NCBI RefSeq assembly: GCF_947039875.1
Contig: NZ_CAMRAN010000007.1
Span: 1-64,000 of the forward strand
Direction of reading: 5' to 3'
Length of the DNA stretch: 64,000 nucleotides
Origin: an uncultured Photobacterium sp.
Lineage (GTDB): Bacteria; Pseudomonadota; Gammaproteobacteria; Enterobacterales; Vibrionaceae
Positions 30,131 to 39,663 of this stretch are shown here, one piece after another (within the stretch, counting starts at the first letter, position 1; the number at the start of each line of letters is the position of its first letter). The position numbers were made by a program, and so were the translations under genes. Under the pieces are notes generated by a model. That model did not search any database, was not told the origin of the DNA, and worked only from the letters and a program-made list of their open reading frames with translations.

Positions 30131-30160
30131 AAGGCGAAGTATAATAGCTTCGTCTTTTTA
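30131..30160. terminator. Terminator between menE and MFS-acyltransferase gene
   Basis: AAGGCGAAG and CTTCGTCTT pair (one G-U) around TATAATAG, with T-rich flank, between convergent genes. Confidence 0.75.
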
Positions 30161-30229
30161 TTTTTAACTTTTTATATAGATAACTTTATTGGGATTAGTT
30201 TTATTTGAACGCGAATGGTCGCGTTATAA

Positions 30230-32104
30230 TTAGCGTTTATCACCACGTAACTCCATCACTTGCTGACGTAATAATTGGCTGTTGGTCGTTTCTGATGGTA
30301 CACAATCTCCAGCAACAATGGTGACTTTTGACCAAAAACGTTTAGGCAATTTAAGTAAGGCATATCCGCCTTCACGACTAAAATAACTGCCCCATAATCC
30401 TTGTAAAGCCACGGGAATCACCGCAACACTTGAACGCTTAATGATCAAATCAATACCGCGCATAAAGGGGGCTATTTCGCCATCCTGTGTTAAATGACCT
30501 TCCGGAAATACACACACAATATCCCCTTGTTCTAAGTAGTCAGCAACTTGATCAAACGCAGTTAGAACTGATTTTCGATCATTAGAATCAACTGGAATAG
30601 CTTTGCAAGCACGACAAAAAGTGTTGACGATCGGCAGGTTGTAAATCTTCTTATCCATTAGGAAGCGAATAGGGCGTGGACAAGCGCCAGCTAATAGCAG
30701 AGCATCCATATAGCTAACATGGTTACAAACGAGTAATGTGCCTCCCTGCTGAGGAAGTTTGTTAAGATTGTAATGCTGGACACGGTACATAGCATGAGTA
30801 ACGACCCATACTACGAAGCGCCAGAAAAAATCAGGGGCTTGAAAATAGATATATATTAAGACTAATCCGTTTAATCCTGATAATACTAAGAAAAATTGAG
30901 GGATAGACAGCTGTAATAACGATAAACAAATAATGCCAGCAATGGCACTGATAACCATAAATACCGCATTCCAAATATTATTAGCTGCAATAATTTGAGC
31001 GCGCTGATCTTCTTTGGCACGTTGTTGCATCAAGGTATATAACGGCACGATAAAAATACCACCAGCGACCCCAAGCAATAATAGTGAGATAAAAACAGGC
31101 CATAGTGAGGGTTGTGCAACGAACGTTAAGATTGAGTTACTGACAGGAATAACACTAGGCGTCATGGCGTAGAGTCCAAAACTAAACAGACTGATTCCAA
31201 AACAGCCGATAGGAACGATACCTGGATCAATGCGATGTTGTGATAACCGATCACATAACATCGAACCAATAGCGATACCGATTGAAAATAAGGTCAGTAA
31301 GAAAGAAACAGAAGAGGCTTGGCCACCTAAATTGGATTTAGCAAAATTAGGAAACTGAGTTAAGTAGCACGCACCAAGGAACCAAAACCAACTAATACCT
31401 ATAATACACTGAAATATGATTTTATCTTGCTGAGCCATTTTCATGGTATGACGCGTTTGTTGCCATGGACGCCAATGAAATTTGATATGAGGTTGGCTTG
31501 GTGGTGCAGGTGGAATAGCCAGTGAAGTAATATAGCCTAAAATAGCAAAGATAATCACACTAACGGCAGCAATGTAGCGGCTATTATCACTGTTCGCGAT
31601 AACGCCGGCGATAATTGTTCCAAGTAAAATAGCCAGAAATGTTCCTGTTTCAACTAATGCATTGCCTGAGATTAATTCATCTTTTTTAAGGTGTTGCGGT
31701 AATAGCGCATATTTAGCTGGACCAAAAAATGCTGATTGGGTGCCCATCAAAAACAGTAAAAATAACAGTGAAAGATAACTTTGGTAGATAAAGGCAATAG
31801 CAGCACAACACATAATAATCACTTCTGCGAGTTTGACTATTTGCATTATTTTCGCTTTATCATAAATATCAGCGAGAATACCGGCTGAGGCTGAAAATAA
31901 GAAAAATGGCAGAATAAATAATCCCGCAGCTAAATTAATTAATAGATCAGCATTAAGTGGAAGTGTGTGTATTGAGGCATAAGCAATAAAAATCAGTAGA
32001 ATGTTTTTATAAACATTATCATTAAATGCCCCTAAAGCTTGTGTCAGAAAATATGGTAAAAACCGGCGTTTAGTTAACAGGTTTGACTGAGGCTTAGGGG
32101 ACAT
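30230..32104 (-). CDS. MFS transporter fused to PlsC-type acyltransferase
   Basis: The N-terminal ~410 residues form an LplT-like MFS transporter (FLTQALGAFNDNVYKNILL, about 12 membrane segments). The C-terminal ~190 residues are a 1-acylglycerophosphate acyltransferase domain, with HX4D in NHVSYMDALLL and the substrate motif FPEGHLTQDG. This layout resembles LplT plus the acyltransferase half of Aas, which import and re-acylate lysophospholipids, but it lacks the acyl-ACP synthetase domain. I infer lysophospholipid flipping and re-acylation at the inner membrane. A TetR regulator lies 18 bp upstream in the same direction. Confidence 0.87.
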   Translation of the reverse strand: MSPKPQSNLLTKRRFLPYFLTQALGAFNDNVYKNILLIFIAYASIHTLPLNADLLINLAAGLFILPFFLFSASAGILADIYDKAKIMQIVKLAEVIIMCCAAIAFIYQSYLSLLFLLFLMGTQSAFFGPAKYALLPQHLKKDELISGNALVETGTFLAILLGTIIAGVIANSDNSRYIAAVSVIIFAILGYITSLAIPPAPPSQPHIKFHWRPWQQTRHTMKMAQQDKIIFQCIIGISWFWFLGACYLTQFPNFAKSNLGGQASSVSFLLTLFSIGIAIGSMLCDRLSQHRIDPGIVPIGCFGISLFSFGLYAMTPSVIPVSNSILTFVAQPSLWPVFISLLLLGVAGGIFIVPLYTLMQQRAKEDQRAQIIAANNIWNAVFMVISAIAGIICLSLLQLSIPQFFLVLSGLNGLVLIYIYFQAPDFFWRFVVWVVTHAMYRVQHYNLNKLPQQGGTLLVCNHVSYMDALLLAGACPRPIRFLMDKKIYNLPIVNTFCRACKAIPVDSNDRKSVLTAFDQVADYLEQGDIVCVFPEGHLTQDGEIAPFMRGIDLIIKRSSVAVIPVALQGLWGSYFSREGGYALLKLPKRFWSKVTIVAGDCVPSETTNSQLLRQQVMELRGDKR

Positions 32105-32122
32105 TCTGCTGTTCTCGTTAAA

Positions 32123-32719
32123 TTATTTATGCCATGAATTAAGGTAGGTATCTAATAAATTATTGATCAATGCTTTACCATCAACGGGCGTTGAAGTAAA
32201 TAATTTATCATCTACAGTTAATAAAGTAATGCCGTGTACGCCAGCCCAGATAACTCGACTTGCTTCAAGCACTTCTTTATCTGTCATTTCATCATTAATT
32301 TGACCAATTAACATTTCAAGCATACCTGTCATATTATCAATACGTTCTGTTTGCCACTCAGGTAAGTCTTCGCCATTCATTGTATGTTGGAAAATTAACT
32401 GCCAACGGTAAGGATGTGCGGTTGCAAAATCAAGATAACAGAAAGCAAGGTTACGTAGTGCTTCTTGGGAAGACGTTGACTCACGAACACACAGTTCAGC
32501 TTGTTGGAATAATTCGTCAAGTGTTTGAGCGATAGCATGAAGGAGTAGTAGATTATAGTTACCAAATACATTAACTAAGGTACTTGGAACATAGCCAATC
32601 ATCGCCGCGACTTTACGTAAACTTAGTTCATGGTGTGGATGTTGATCGAGAAAGATTTTGACTTGCTCAAGAGTCATATTTACTAATTCTTCGCGGGTGT
32701 GGTCATTTCTTCTTGCCAT
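32123..32719 (-). CDS. TetR family transcriptional regulator
   Basis: A 198-residue regulator whose N-terminal HTH is REELVNMTLEQVKIFLDQHPHHELSLRKVAAMIGYVPSTLVNVFGN (about 9-54). The C-terminal ligand domain holds a helix with the YRWQLIFQH pattern seen in the WHG-type TetR group. It is followed 18 bp later by the MFS-acyltransferase gene, so it probably regulates its own operon in response to a lipid-like ligand. That last point is inference. Confidence 0.9.
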   Translation of the reverse strand: MARRNDHTREELVNMTLEQVKIFLDQHPHHELSLRKVAAMIGYVPSTLVNVFGNYNLLLLHAIAQTLDELFQQAELCVRESTSSQEALRNLAFCYLDFATAHPYRWQLIFQHTMNGEDLPEWQTERIDNMTGMLEMLIGQINDEMTDKEVLEASRVIWAGVHGITLLTVDDKLFTSTPVDGKALINNLLDTYLNSWHK

Positions 32720-32909
32720 GAAATTATACTCTTAAAATATGTTTGCAATTGTTATAATTAGCTTAGTGATAAGCTGCTTTTTTAATTATTCTCATCCTTG
32801 AACTATTGTGAAAATATAAACATCCCTAAATGTAAGTATTATTGAAACATAGATGGAGCCTTAAGAGGCTGTGCATATATGACATAATACTAATCACCGC
32901 ATTTAAATA

Positions 32910-33314
32910 TTAAGCATTGCTTTTTTTTGTATTTTCTAGTGAGACTTGATCATTTAGCGTCCAAAAATCGACTAGAATACCGATTAAAAAGAAACCAAAC
33001 GTGCACAGATAAAGGATACCAGTTAGCCATTTACCCATATACATACGGTGGATACCAAATACGCCAAGGAAGGTTAATAGTAGCCATGCAATGTTGTAAT
33101 CAATTTCACCACTTGCAAAACGTAACTCCGATTCACGATTCATTGATGGGATTAAAAATAAATCGATTAACCAGCCTATACCAAACAAACCGAGTGTTAA
33201 AAACCAAATAGTACCAGTTACAGGTTTACCATAATAAAAACGATGAGCGCCTGTAAAACCAAAAATCCACAATAAATAACCCACAAATTTACTATGTGTA
33301 TTGTTCTCTTGCAT
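32910..33314 (-). CDS. TM2-domain membrane protein
   Basis: The 134-residue protein contains two TM2-type units: GYLLWIFGFTGAHRFYYGK to LIDLFLIPSM, and WLLLTFLGVFGIHRMYMGK to LIGILVDFWTL. Each is a pair of membrane helices with the conserved G-HRFY-G loop. The ATG at 33314 has GGAGC six bases upstream; an ATG at 33326 would place that site inside the coding region. Function of bacterial TM2 proteins is largely unknown. It stands alone in long AT-rich flanks. Confidence 0.85.
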   Translation of the reverse strand: MQENNTHSKFVGYLLWIFGFTGAHRFYYGKPVTGTIWFLTLGLFGIGWLIDLFLIPSMNRESELRFASGEIDYNIAWLLLTFLGVFGIHRMYMGKWLTGILYLCTFGFFLIGILVDFWTLNDQVSLENTKKSNA

Positions 33315-33723
33315 AGTTAGCTCCATTGAGAAAAGATCATAATAATTAATAAAAGTAACATTGTTGAACAGATATTGTTAACTTTTATTGGTGCGATAAA
33401 AAACAGTATATAATAATAAACGTTTACTGCGGATAATATATGGCATGATATTGGAAATTTCACCTTTTAGGTTGTATTAGGTCAATTTATTGCGAATAAA
33501 TACGCATAGTAAATTTCTTTATGTTTAATTATATGAAAATCACGCATAAGTAATGTCCATATCATGAATATCAATTATCTGATTATTATGTGTTTAGTGT
33601 GTTGTTTTAAATAACCACAAGCAATGTTAAACATTAGTAACAATTTTAATGAGTGATTAAATTGACATTTTGTAGCGAATAGCTACGATGCTTAGAGTTA
33701 ATGACGAAGGTATATCGATTATT
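33315..33723. other. Long AT-rich divergent region
   Basis: About 400 bp between the TM2 gene and the Tim44-like gene hold no credible ORF or RNA gene. The region is very AT-rich and presumably contains both promoters. Confidence 0.4.
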
Positions 33724-34596
33724 ATGAAACGCTTTTTTACCGTATTTGCTCTTATTGTGGCTGTGTCGTTTACAGCATCACATGCAGAAGCAAAAAGATT
33801 CGGTGGTGGTAAGTCATTTGGTAAAAGCTTTAAAACCGCTCCGGTTCGTAAGCAGCAACCACAACAGACTGACACTATTCGTAAACAAAATCCAACCGCA
33901 GCATCATCGGCGAAAAAAGGCCTAATGGGTGGTTTGTTAGGTGGTCTTCTTGCTGGTGGTTTGTTAGCCGCTTTCTTTGGTGGCGCATTTGATGGTATCC
34001 AGTTTATGGATATTCTTATTATCGGTGTGATTGCTTTTGTATTGTTTAAACTATTTAAAGCAATGCGTGCGAATAAAGGTACACCGATGGGGCACCGTGA
34101 GTCTTATGCTGGAAATTCTCCTCGTCAGCCTCAACAGCAACGTCAACAACAGCAACAATTCCGCCAAGGTGCAGCACAACAACAATCATCTGGTTTTGAA
34201 TCAACAGATAGCGATGTGCCGTTTAACTTACCGCCAAACTTTAATATGAATGCATTCCTAAATGGTTCGCGTGATCATTATCGTATTATTCAAGGCGCAT
34301 GGAATCATAACGAATTAGAAAAAATTCGTGAGTACGTGTCTCCCGCTTTATTAGTGGATTTAACTGCTGAGCGTGCAAAGCTGTCTGAAGAACAACATAC
34401 AGAAGTGATGTACGTTGATGCAGAACTTGTACGTGCTGATCATGATGCAAATATGGCTCAGTTAAGTATTAAGTTCAGTGGCCGTTATAAAGATAGCGTT
34501 GAAGGTGTAGAAGAAGATATTAATGATGTATGGCATTTAGAGCGTGATTTACGCAAACCTAATGCACCATGGTTAATTGTTGGTATTCAAGCATAA
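33724..34596 (+). CDS. Tim44-like domain protein, exported or membrane
   Basis: The 290-residue protein starts with a signal peptide (MKRFFTVFALIVAVSFTASHAEA). A basic Gly/Ser-rich stretch and a Gly-rich hydrophobic part (GLMGGLLGGLLAGGLLAAFFGG) follow, then a second membrane segment (MDILIIGVIAFVLFKLF) and a Gln-rich linker (about 140-170). The C-terminal ~110 residues form a Tim44-like domain (FLNGSRDHYRIIQGAWNHNE onward). ATG at 33724 is preferred over an upstream start because it begins the signal peptide. The role of bacterial Tim44-like proteins is unknown. Confidence 0.85.
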   Translation: MKRFFTVFALIVAVSFTASHAEAKRFGGGKSFGKSFKTAPVRKQQPQQTDTIRKQNPTAASSAKKGLMGGLLGGLLAGGLLAAFFGGAFDGIQFMDILIIGVIAFVLFKLFKAMRANKGTPMGHRESYAGNSPRQPQQQRQQQQQFRQGAAQQQSSGFESTDSDVPFNLPPNFNMNAFLNGSRDHYRIIQGAWNHNELEKIREYVSPALLVDLTAERAKLSEEQHTEVMYVDAELVRADHDANMAQLSIKFSGRYKDSVEGVEEDINDVWHLERDLRKPNAPWLIVGIQA

Positions 34597-34614
34597 TCGC
34601 GACAAAGAACAGTC

Positions 34615-34675
34615 AAAAAGCCGCTAATAGCAAATTGTTTCATATATTATGATGATTTTGTGAAGCGGCTTTTTT
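34615..34675 (+). terminator. Terminator of Tim44-like gene
   Basis: AAAAAGCCGCT and AGCGGCTTTTT form an 11-bp stem around an unusually long loop of about 38 nt with a T-run. Confidence 0.7.
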
Positions 34676-34878
34676 ATATCTCTCAATAGCTTAGGTCGTT
34701 TTTCATACAACGCTGAAACTTAATGACTGATAGATGTTCAATTTTTTGACGTGGATCTCATCTTGGTAGAGAAAGATCTTCAGATATTGATCTCTGCACC
34801 TAGTTTTCTTACCAACAAACGCTAATATTAATAATAGATTATTTATCCCACTGGGATTTTCCATATTAAGAGGTGACT

Positions 34879-35124
34879 ATGCTGTACACTCCCGATATCG
34901 TTGATGAAATGAATCTGCTGGTAAAATTCCCTATGCACAGCAATATGGAAGGTATTAAGGTTCATAGCGATGCAAGTCCTACTGTTATCTCTGCAGCGCA
35001 ACGTTTGTATGCGAAAGGATTAGTGACTGAAGAGGATGGAGGATATTTGACATATTCTGGCCATCAAGTGGTAGAAAATGCTAAAAATGCATTACGTATT
35101 CTGACTGGCGCGGCCAAAGAATAG
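34879..35124 (+). CDS. TIGR02647 family protein
   Basis: The 81-residue protein starts MLYTPDIVDEMNLLVKFPM and contains a small winged-helix-like pattern (SPTVISAAQRLYAKGLVTEEDGGYLT). This matches the conserved hypothetical family TIGR02647 of marine gamma-proteobacteria. The ATG at 34879 follows AAGAGG by five bases; an upstream GTG at 34873 overlaps that site. Function is unknown. Confidence 0.75.
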   Translation: MLYTPDIVDEMNLLVKFPMHSNMEGIKVHSDASPTVISAAQRLYAKGLVTEEDGGYLTYSGHQVVENAKNALRILTGAAKE

Positions 35125-35154
35125 CATTATTCTTCAGTAAGCAAACAGCAATAA

Positions 35155-35380
35155 TCACTCGGTTATTTGCTCAAGCTCGGTAATAATTGTTAAGGCTTGC
35201 TCGTTGGTATTACCACAAATATCAGAGCAAGCTTTAAAATTATGACACACCGCTGGGCGTTCTGGGTGACCAAAGAGTTTGCATAAATTGTTTTCATTTA
35301 ACTGCACGCAACGTACCCCCGCAGGTTTACCATTCAGCATTCCTGGAATTGAAGATGATATACTCGGAGCAATACAGCAT
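35155..35380 (-). pseudogene. yeiW: yeiW/YkgJ-family gene, 3' part split off by the island
   Basis: The frame reads (A)CCIAPSISSSIPGMLNGKPA through NEQALTIITELEQITE to a stop at 35155. This is the body of a YkgJ/UPF0153 (YeiW-type) cysteine-rich protein, but it has no start: homology breaks at 35380. The missing first ten codons (MMECRLGCG and GC of the Ala codon) lie at 51864-51892, on the far side of the island, and joining the two restores a GCA codon and an 80-odd residue protein in frame. The gene was therefore interrupted by the element. Confidence 0.9.
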
Positions 35381-35660
35381 AATGAATACCCTATTTCTAA
35401 TATTTAGAAATGAATGCTAAGTGCTTGTGTTTGTAAGTGTTATTTTTGTTTTTCTAAAAAAACCATTCTGATAAAAATTTATAGATTTTTTTAGTAAATG
35501 CTGTTGTGTTTTTCTAACTTTACAATCTAAAAGCTTATTTTTTTCTTATCAATTGATAATTATTCCGTGAAATACGAAATTTCCCACTAAATCATTATCA
35601 TCTTGAATTATATTTCTCCCATGACGTGTTAAGTAACTATTTCCCCAAAGTGTTTCCTGT
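35381..35660. other. Left end of the integrative element
   Basis: The 6 bp AATGAA (35381-35386) match neither the host gene nor the right end and are read as the spacer carried from the previous site. Then TACCCT starts the element (35387). The first 25 bp include TTTCTAA and TTTAGAAA, echoing the right end. The rest is AT-rich and non-coding up to the IS. Confidence 0.75.
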
Positions 35661-35690
35661 TGAAGTAGCATAGTTAATTTGGCCACCTAG

Positions 35691-36910
<1,220 letters not shown>

Positions 36911-36918
36911 CCACTTCA

Positions 36919-37136
36919 TGTCTAGGTATTCTATTTGGTGTAATCTGATAATCTTTGAAAGATAAAACTAGTAGTTAATAAAAAGTAAGGCTTAAATTAT
37001 TAATTGTTAGATTATTGTCGAAATAAATTAAAAGTGATTAGCCTAACATTTTCGAGTTGACTCTATTAATTCAAGTGCGTACTTATGCATATAATGTTAA
37101 AATTATCTGTTTTTTTTAGAGTTCTGGTTTAGTTAT
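36919..37136. other. Non-coding spacer upstream of the MBL operon
   Basis: AT-rich DNA after the IS. It contains TTGACT at about 37057 and TATAAT at about 37091, but not at normal spacing to each other, so no firm promoter is called. Confidence 0.35.
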
Positions 37137-38171
37137 ATGTCCCAATTAAAAGTCCAATTTATAAATGCAGGTATCGGTGATTGTATTCTCATTACTGATT
37201 TGGAGACGGATAAGAAAATATTAGTAGACTCTGGTCCAAGTCAAGGTGTTGGTAGAGCAACTGTTACGAGAGTATTATTTCAAACCTTGAATAATAATAA
37301 TGAAGTTGATTTAGCTATTCTCACGCATAACGATGATGATCATATTGGTGGTTTTGAGGGACTAATTAAAAACGACATTATTTCAATAAATAAAATAATT
37401 TTTAACAGTGTCGCTGAATTAGAAGATGAGCAATTAGTTAATTCTAGCAAGGCATCATATAGACAAGATTTAAACTTATACAAGATGGTAAAGGATACAA
37501 ATATTCCCATAGAGAGTATCGTGGTTGAGGCCGGTAGTTCAAGTGTTCTTGAATTGGGAGATATCACCCTACGATTTATTTCCCCAAATGATATTAAAAT
37601 GAGTATGTTGAAAAGGTGGGCTATTAAAGAAAAGAAATTAGCAGAGAAAAAAGAAGAAGTACGTCTTGCTAAAAAATCATCTAAGAATGCTACTGTTTAT
37701 ACTTCTCTAGAACAAGCACTGACAGCTATAGAGGTAGAGGATAAATTCGATGCTGACAAGAGGGAACCAAATGGGTCTTCTTTAGCATTTATATTAGAGT
37801 ATGGAGAGTCTCGTTTATTATTTCTTGGTGATTGTCATATGGATATAGTTGAGGCTTATTTAGCTTCTAAAGAGCAACCTCAATATTTTGATTTTGTAAA
37901 ACTTTCTCACCACGCTAGTGAACATAATAATAGCCCAGAATTTTTTAACTTGATTAATTGTAAAAACTTTGTGGTTTGTAGTGATGGTGATAATAGTTAT
38001 GGTCACCCTTCAATGAAAACCATTGCTAGGTTAACGAAAAGATTTCCAGACTCATTTATACATTTCACATCGGATAGTGAGTTAATACGTAACTTCACAA
38101 AATCATTTTCTAGTAGGTGTCATTATCCAACTAACGATATATTAGAGTTTAAATATGAATTATCAAAATAA
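37137..38171 (+). CDS. ComEC/Rec2-like MBL-fold hydrolase, cargo gene 1
   Basis: The 344-residue metallo-beta-lactamase-fold enzyme has the metal motif THNDDDHIGG (residues 63-72: His64, Asp66, Asp68, His69), an Asp31 in LVDSGP, GDCHMD near 231-236, LSHHASEHNNS near 256-266 and a late His290. These are features of the ComEC C-terminal MBL group, many of which are nucleases or nucleotide hydrolases. A charged coiled insertion (about 160-185) is unusual. It overlaps the next gene by 17 bp, so the three cargo genes 37137-42156 form one operon. I infer an effector or regulatory role in a defence-like system. Confidence 0.85.
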   Translation: MSQLKVQFINAGIGDCILITDLETDKKILVDSGPSQGVGRATVTRVLFQTLNNNNEVDLAILTHNDDDHIGGFEGLIKNDIISINKIIFNSVAELEDEQLVNSSKASYRQDLNLYKMVKDTNIPIESIVVEAGSSSVLELGDITLRFISPNDIKMSMLKRWAIKEKKLAEKKEEVRLAKKSSKNATVYTSLEQALTAIEVEDKFDADKREPNGSSLAFILEYGESRLLFLGDCHMDIVEAYLASKEQPQYFDFVKLSHHASEHNNSPEFFNLINCKNFVVCSDGDNSYGHPSMKTIARLTKRFPDSFIHFTSDSELIRNFTKSFSSRCHYPTNDILEFKYELSK

Positions 38172-39660
38172 TATTGTTACTGTAAAAGTTGGGCTTCTAG
38201 ATAGTAGTGGTTATGCATTTAAGAGCGTTTGTGGGAAGAGTAAATATGTTATAACTTCAAAGCATAGTATTTGTGAGGATAAACCTAGCTGTCTCTATAT
38301 ATCTGAAGGGAATAATGCTTGTCGGACTTGTCAATTATATGTAAATATTTCTCAAGTTAAAATTAAATTCGGTGATAATAATCTAATAGATATTTGTAAT
38401 TATTTTTTATCAGATAAATCAGATGTTGCTATCTTAGAACTAGAGTCTGAAAGAACTGATTTAGATTTATTAAAATGCTCATTTTCTGATGCTAATGAAT
38501 ATTATATTTGGAAATATAATAAAGATAGTTTGATCTTAGATAGTAAACGAATAAAAGAAGAGTCATATGCACTTTACAATCTGAAAAGCCCTACTTTTAC
38601 AGAGTTCCTTCCTAAGAGTAAGGTCATACCTGGGTACTCTGGGACTCCAGTTTTTTCAATAGATGAAAAAGGTAGACCACTTATTCATTCTATACTTACT
38701 GATAATGAATCAAATAATGATATTGGTGCAGAGATAATAACTCGTGAATTACTTCATGAATTATCACTTAAATCTTCAGTGATAATTAATAGTGACTTCA
38801 GTTTATTGTCTCATGATATTAACAATACTTTCATTGAGGATTGTTTTGAGTTTTATTATGAGCAGGAACTTGAGAATGAAAATAAATTAAAAGTATATTC
38901 ATTACCTTTTACAGACTCAAATAAGTTTGATTTATCAAAAGTGGTAGATCTTCTTACTAGTAATATGACTCGTAGTGTATTCTCGCCTAGAGAAGTAGAG
39001 CTAGCGAAAGGCAATGATATGAAAGTATTCCAAGCTTTCAGTACATTCCTATCTGAACCAACTGACAAATATAGTAAACCAGCTTTATTACAAAATTTGA
39101 TTGAATCAGACTTGTCTGCTCCAACGCTGTATAAATCAACCAAACAAGATGATTTCAGTTCAATACATGTGAGAGAGTTTTTCCCAGAGCAATTCGAATT
39201 TATCATGACTAAGTTTTTTAGTGATACTGAGCTTATTGAAGCAATTAGTAATTGTGTTAATTCTATAAAAGAGGCTAATAACAAAATAAGTGGAAGTTCT
39301 CTGTTGCTTGATCAACAATTTGTTAGTCAATCTTTATCAGTGAAGTATGCTGACCTGATTTCGAAGTTAGTCCTTCCTGATAATGATACTCATATTGAAT
39401 ATAATTTTGGTTTATTAAGCACTTATATAGTGGATATTGATCCAAGTATATACCGAGAGAGGGTCTTGAATAATAAAAGATGTGCTGTTAAAGATAGAAT
39501 CATAGAACACTTAAATGATAAGTATGAAAAAATTTCATCTATATTCAATGATAATTTCTTCATGGGAAAAACTTGTTATCTTTACCTAATTCCAATCAAT
39601 GAGACTGGAGAGTTGAAGAAATTGATGTATGCCAAAATAAATCAGGGTAATAATGGTTGA
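38155..39660 (+). CDS. Trypsin-like protease fused to a degenerate HamA-like domain
   Basis: The N-terminal ~215 residues look like a trypsin-fold serine protease with a readable triad: His37 in ITSKHSIC, Asp90 in SDKSDVAIL and Ser162 in PGYSGTPVF. Cys cluster C46-C59 may bind metal or form a bridge. From about 228 to 495 the order of segments recalls HamA (DUF1837) of Hachiman defence as I remember it: FYY start, helical part, SAPTLYK, ELIEAISNCVNSI, and a final CYLYLIPINETGELKKL. The acidic nuclease residues expected near HVREF and FIMTK are absent. It lies between the MBL and helicase genes with 17-bp overlap and a 3-bp gap. The HamA link is inference; the protease is more secure. Confidence 0.6.
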   Translation: MNYQNNIVTVKVGLLDSSGYAFKSVCGKSKYVITSKHSICEDKPSCLYISEGNNACRTCQLYVNISQVKIKFGDNNLIDICNYFLSDKSDVAILELESERTDLDLLKCSFSDANEYYIWKYNKDSLILDSKRIKEESYALYNLKSPTFTEFLPKSKVIPGYSGTPVFSIDEKGRPLIHSILTDNESNNDIGAEIITRELLHELSLKSSVIINSDFSLLSHDINNTFIEDCFEFYYEQELENENKLKVYSLPFTDSNKFDLSKVVDLLTSNMTRSVFSPREVELAKGNDMKVFQAFSTFLSEPTDKYSKPALLQNLIESDLSAPTLYKSTKQDDFSSIHVREFFPEQFEFIMTKFFSDTELIEAISNCVNSIKEANNKISGSSLLLDQQFVSQSLSVKYADLISKLVLPDNDTHIEYNFGLLSTYIVDIDPSIYRERVLNNKRCAVKDRIIEHLNDKYEKISSIFNDNFFMGKTCYLYLIPINETGELKKLMYAKINQGNNG

Positions 39661-39663
39661 TAT

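Noticed and set aside
35155..35340. Stand-alone 61-residue protein starting at an internal Met
   Set aside because: It is the 3' portion of the split yeiW gene; homology continues upstream to 35380 and the first codons lie across the island.
38155..39660. Calling the operon a standard Hachiman system
   Set aside because: The HamA-like part is joined to a protease, its nuclease residues are not visible and an MBL gene is added, so the standard name would overstate what is seen.
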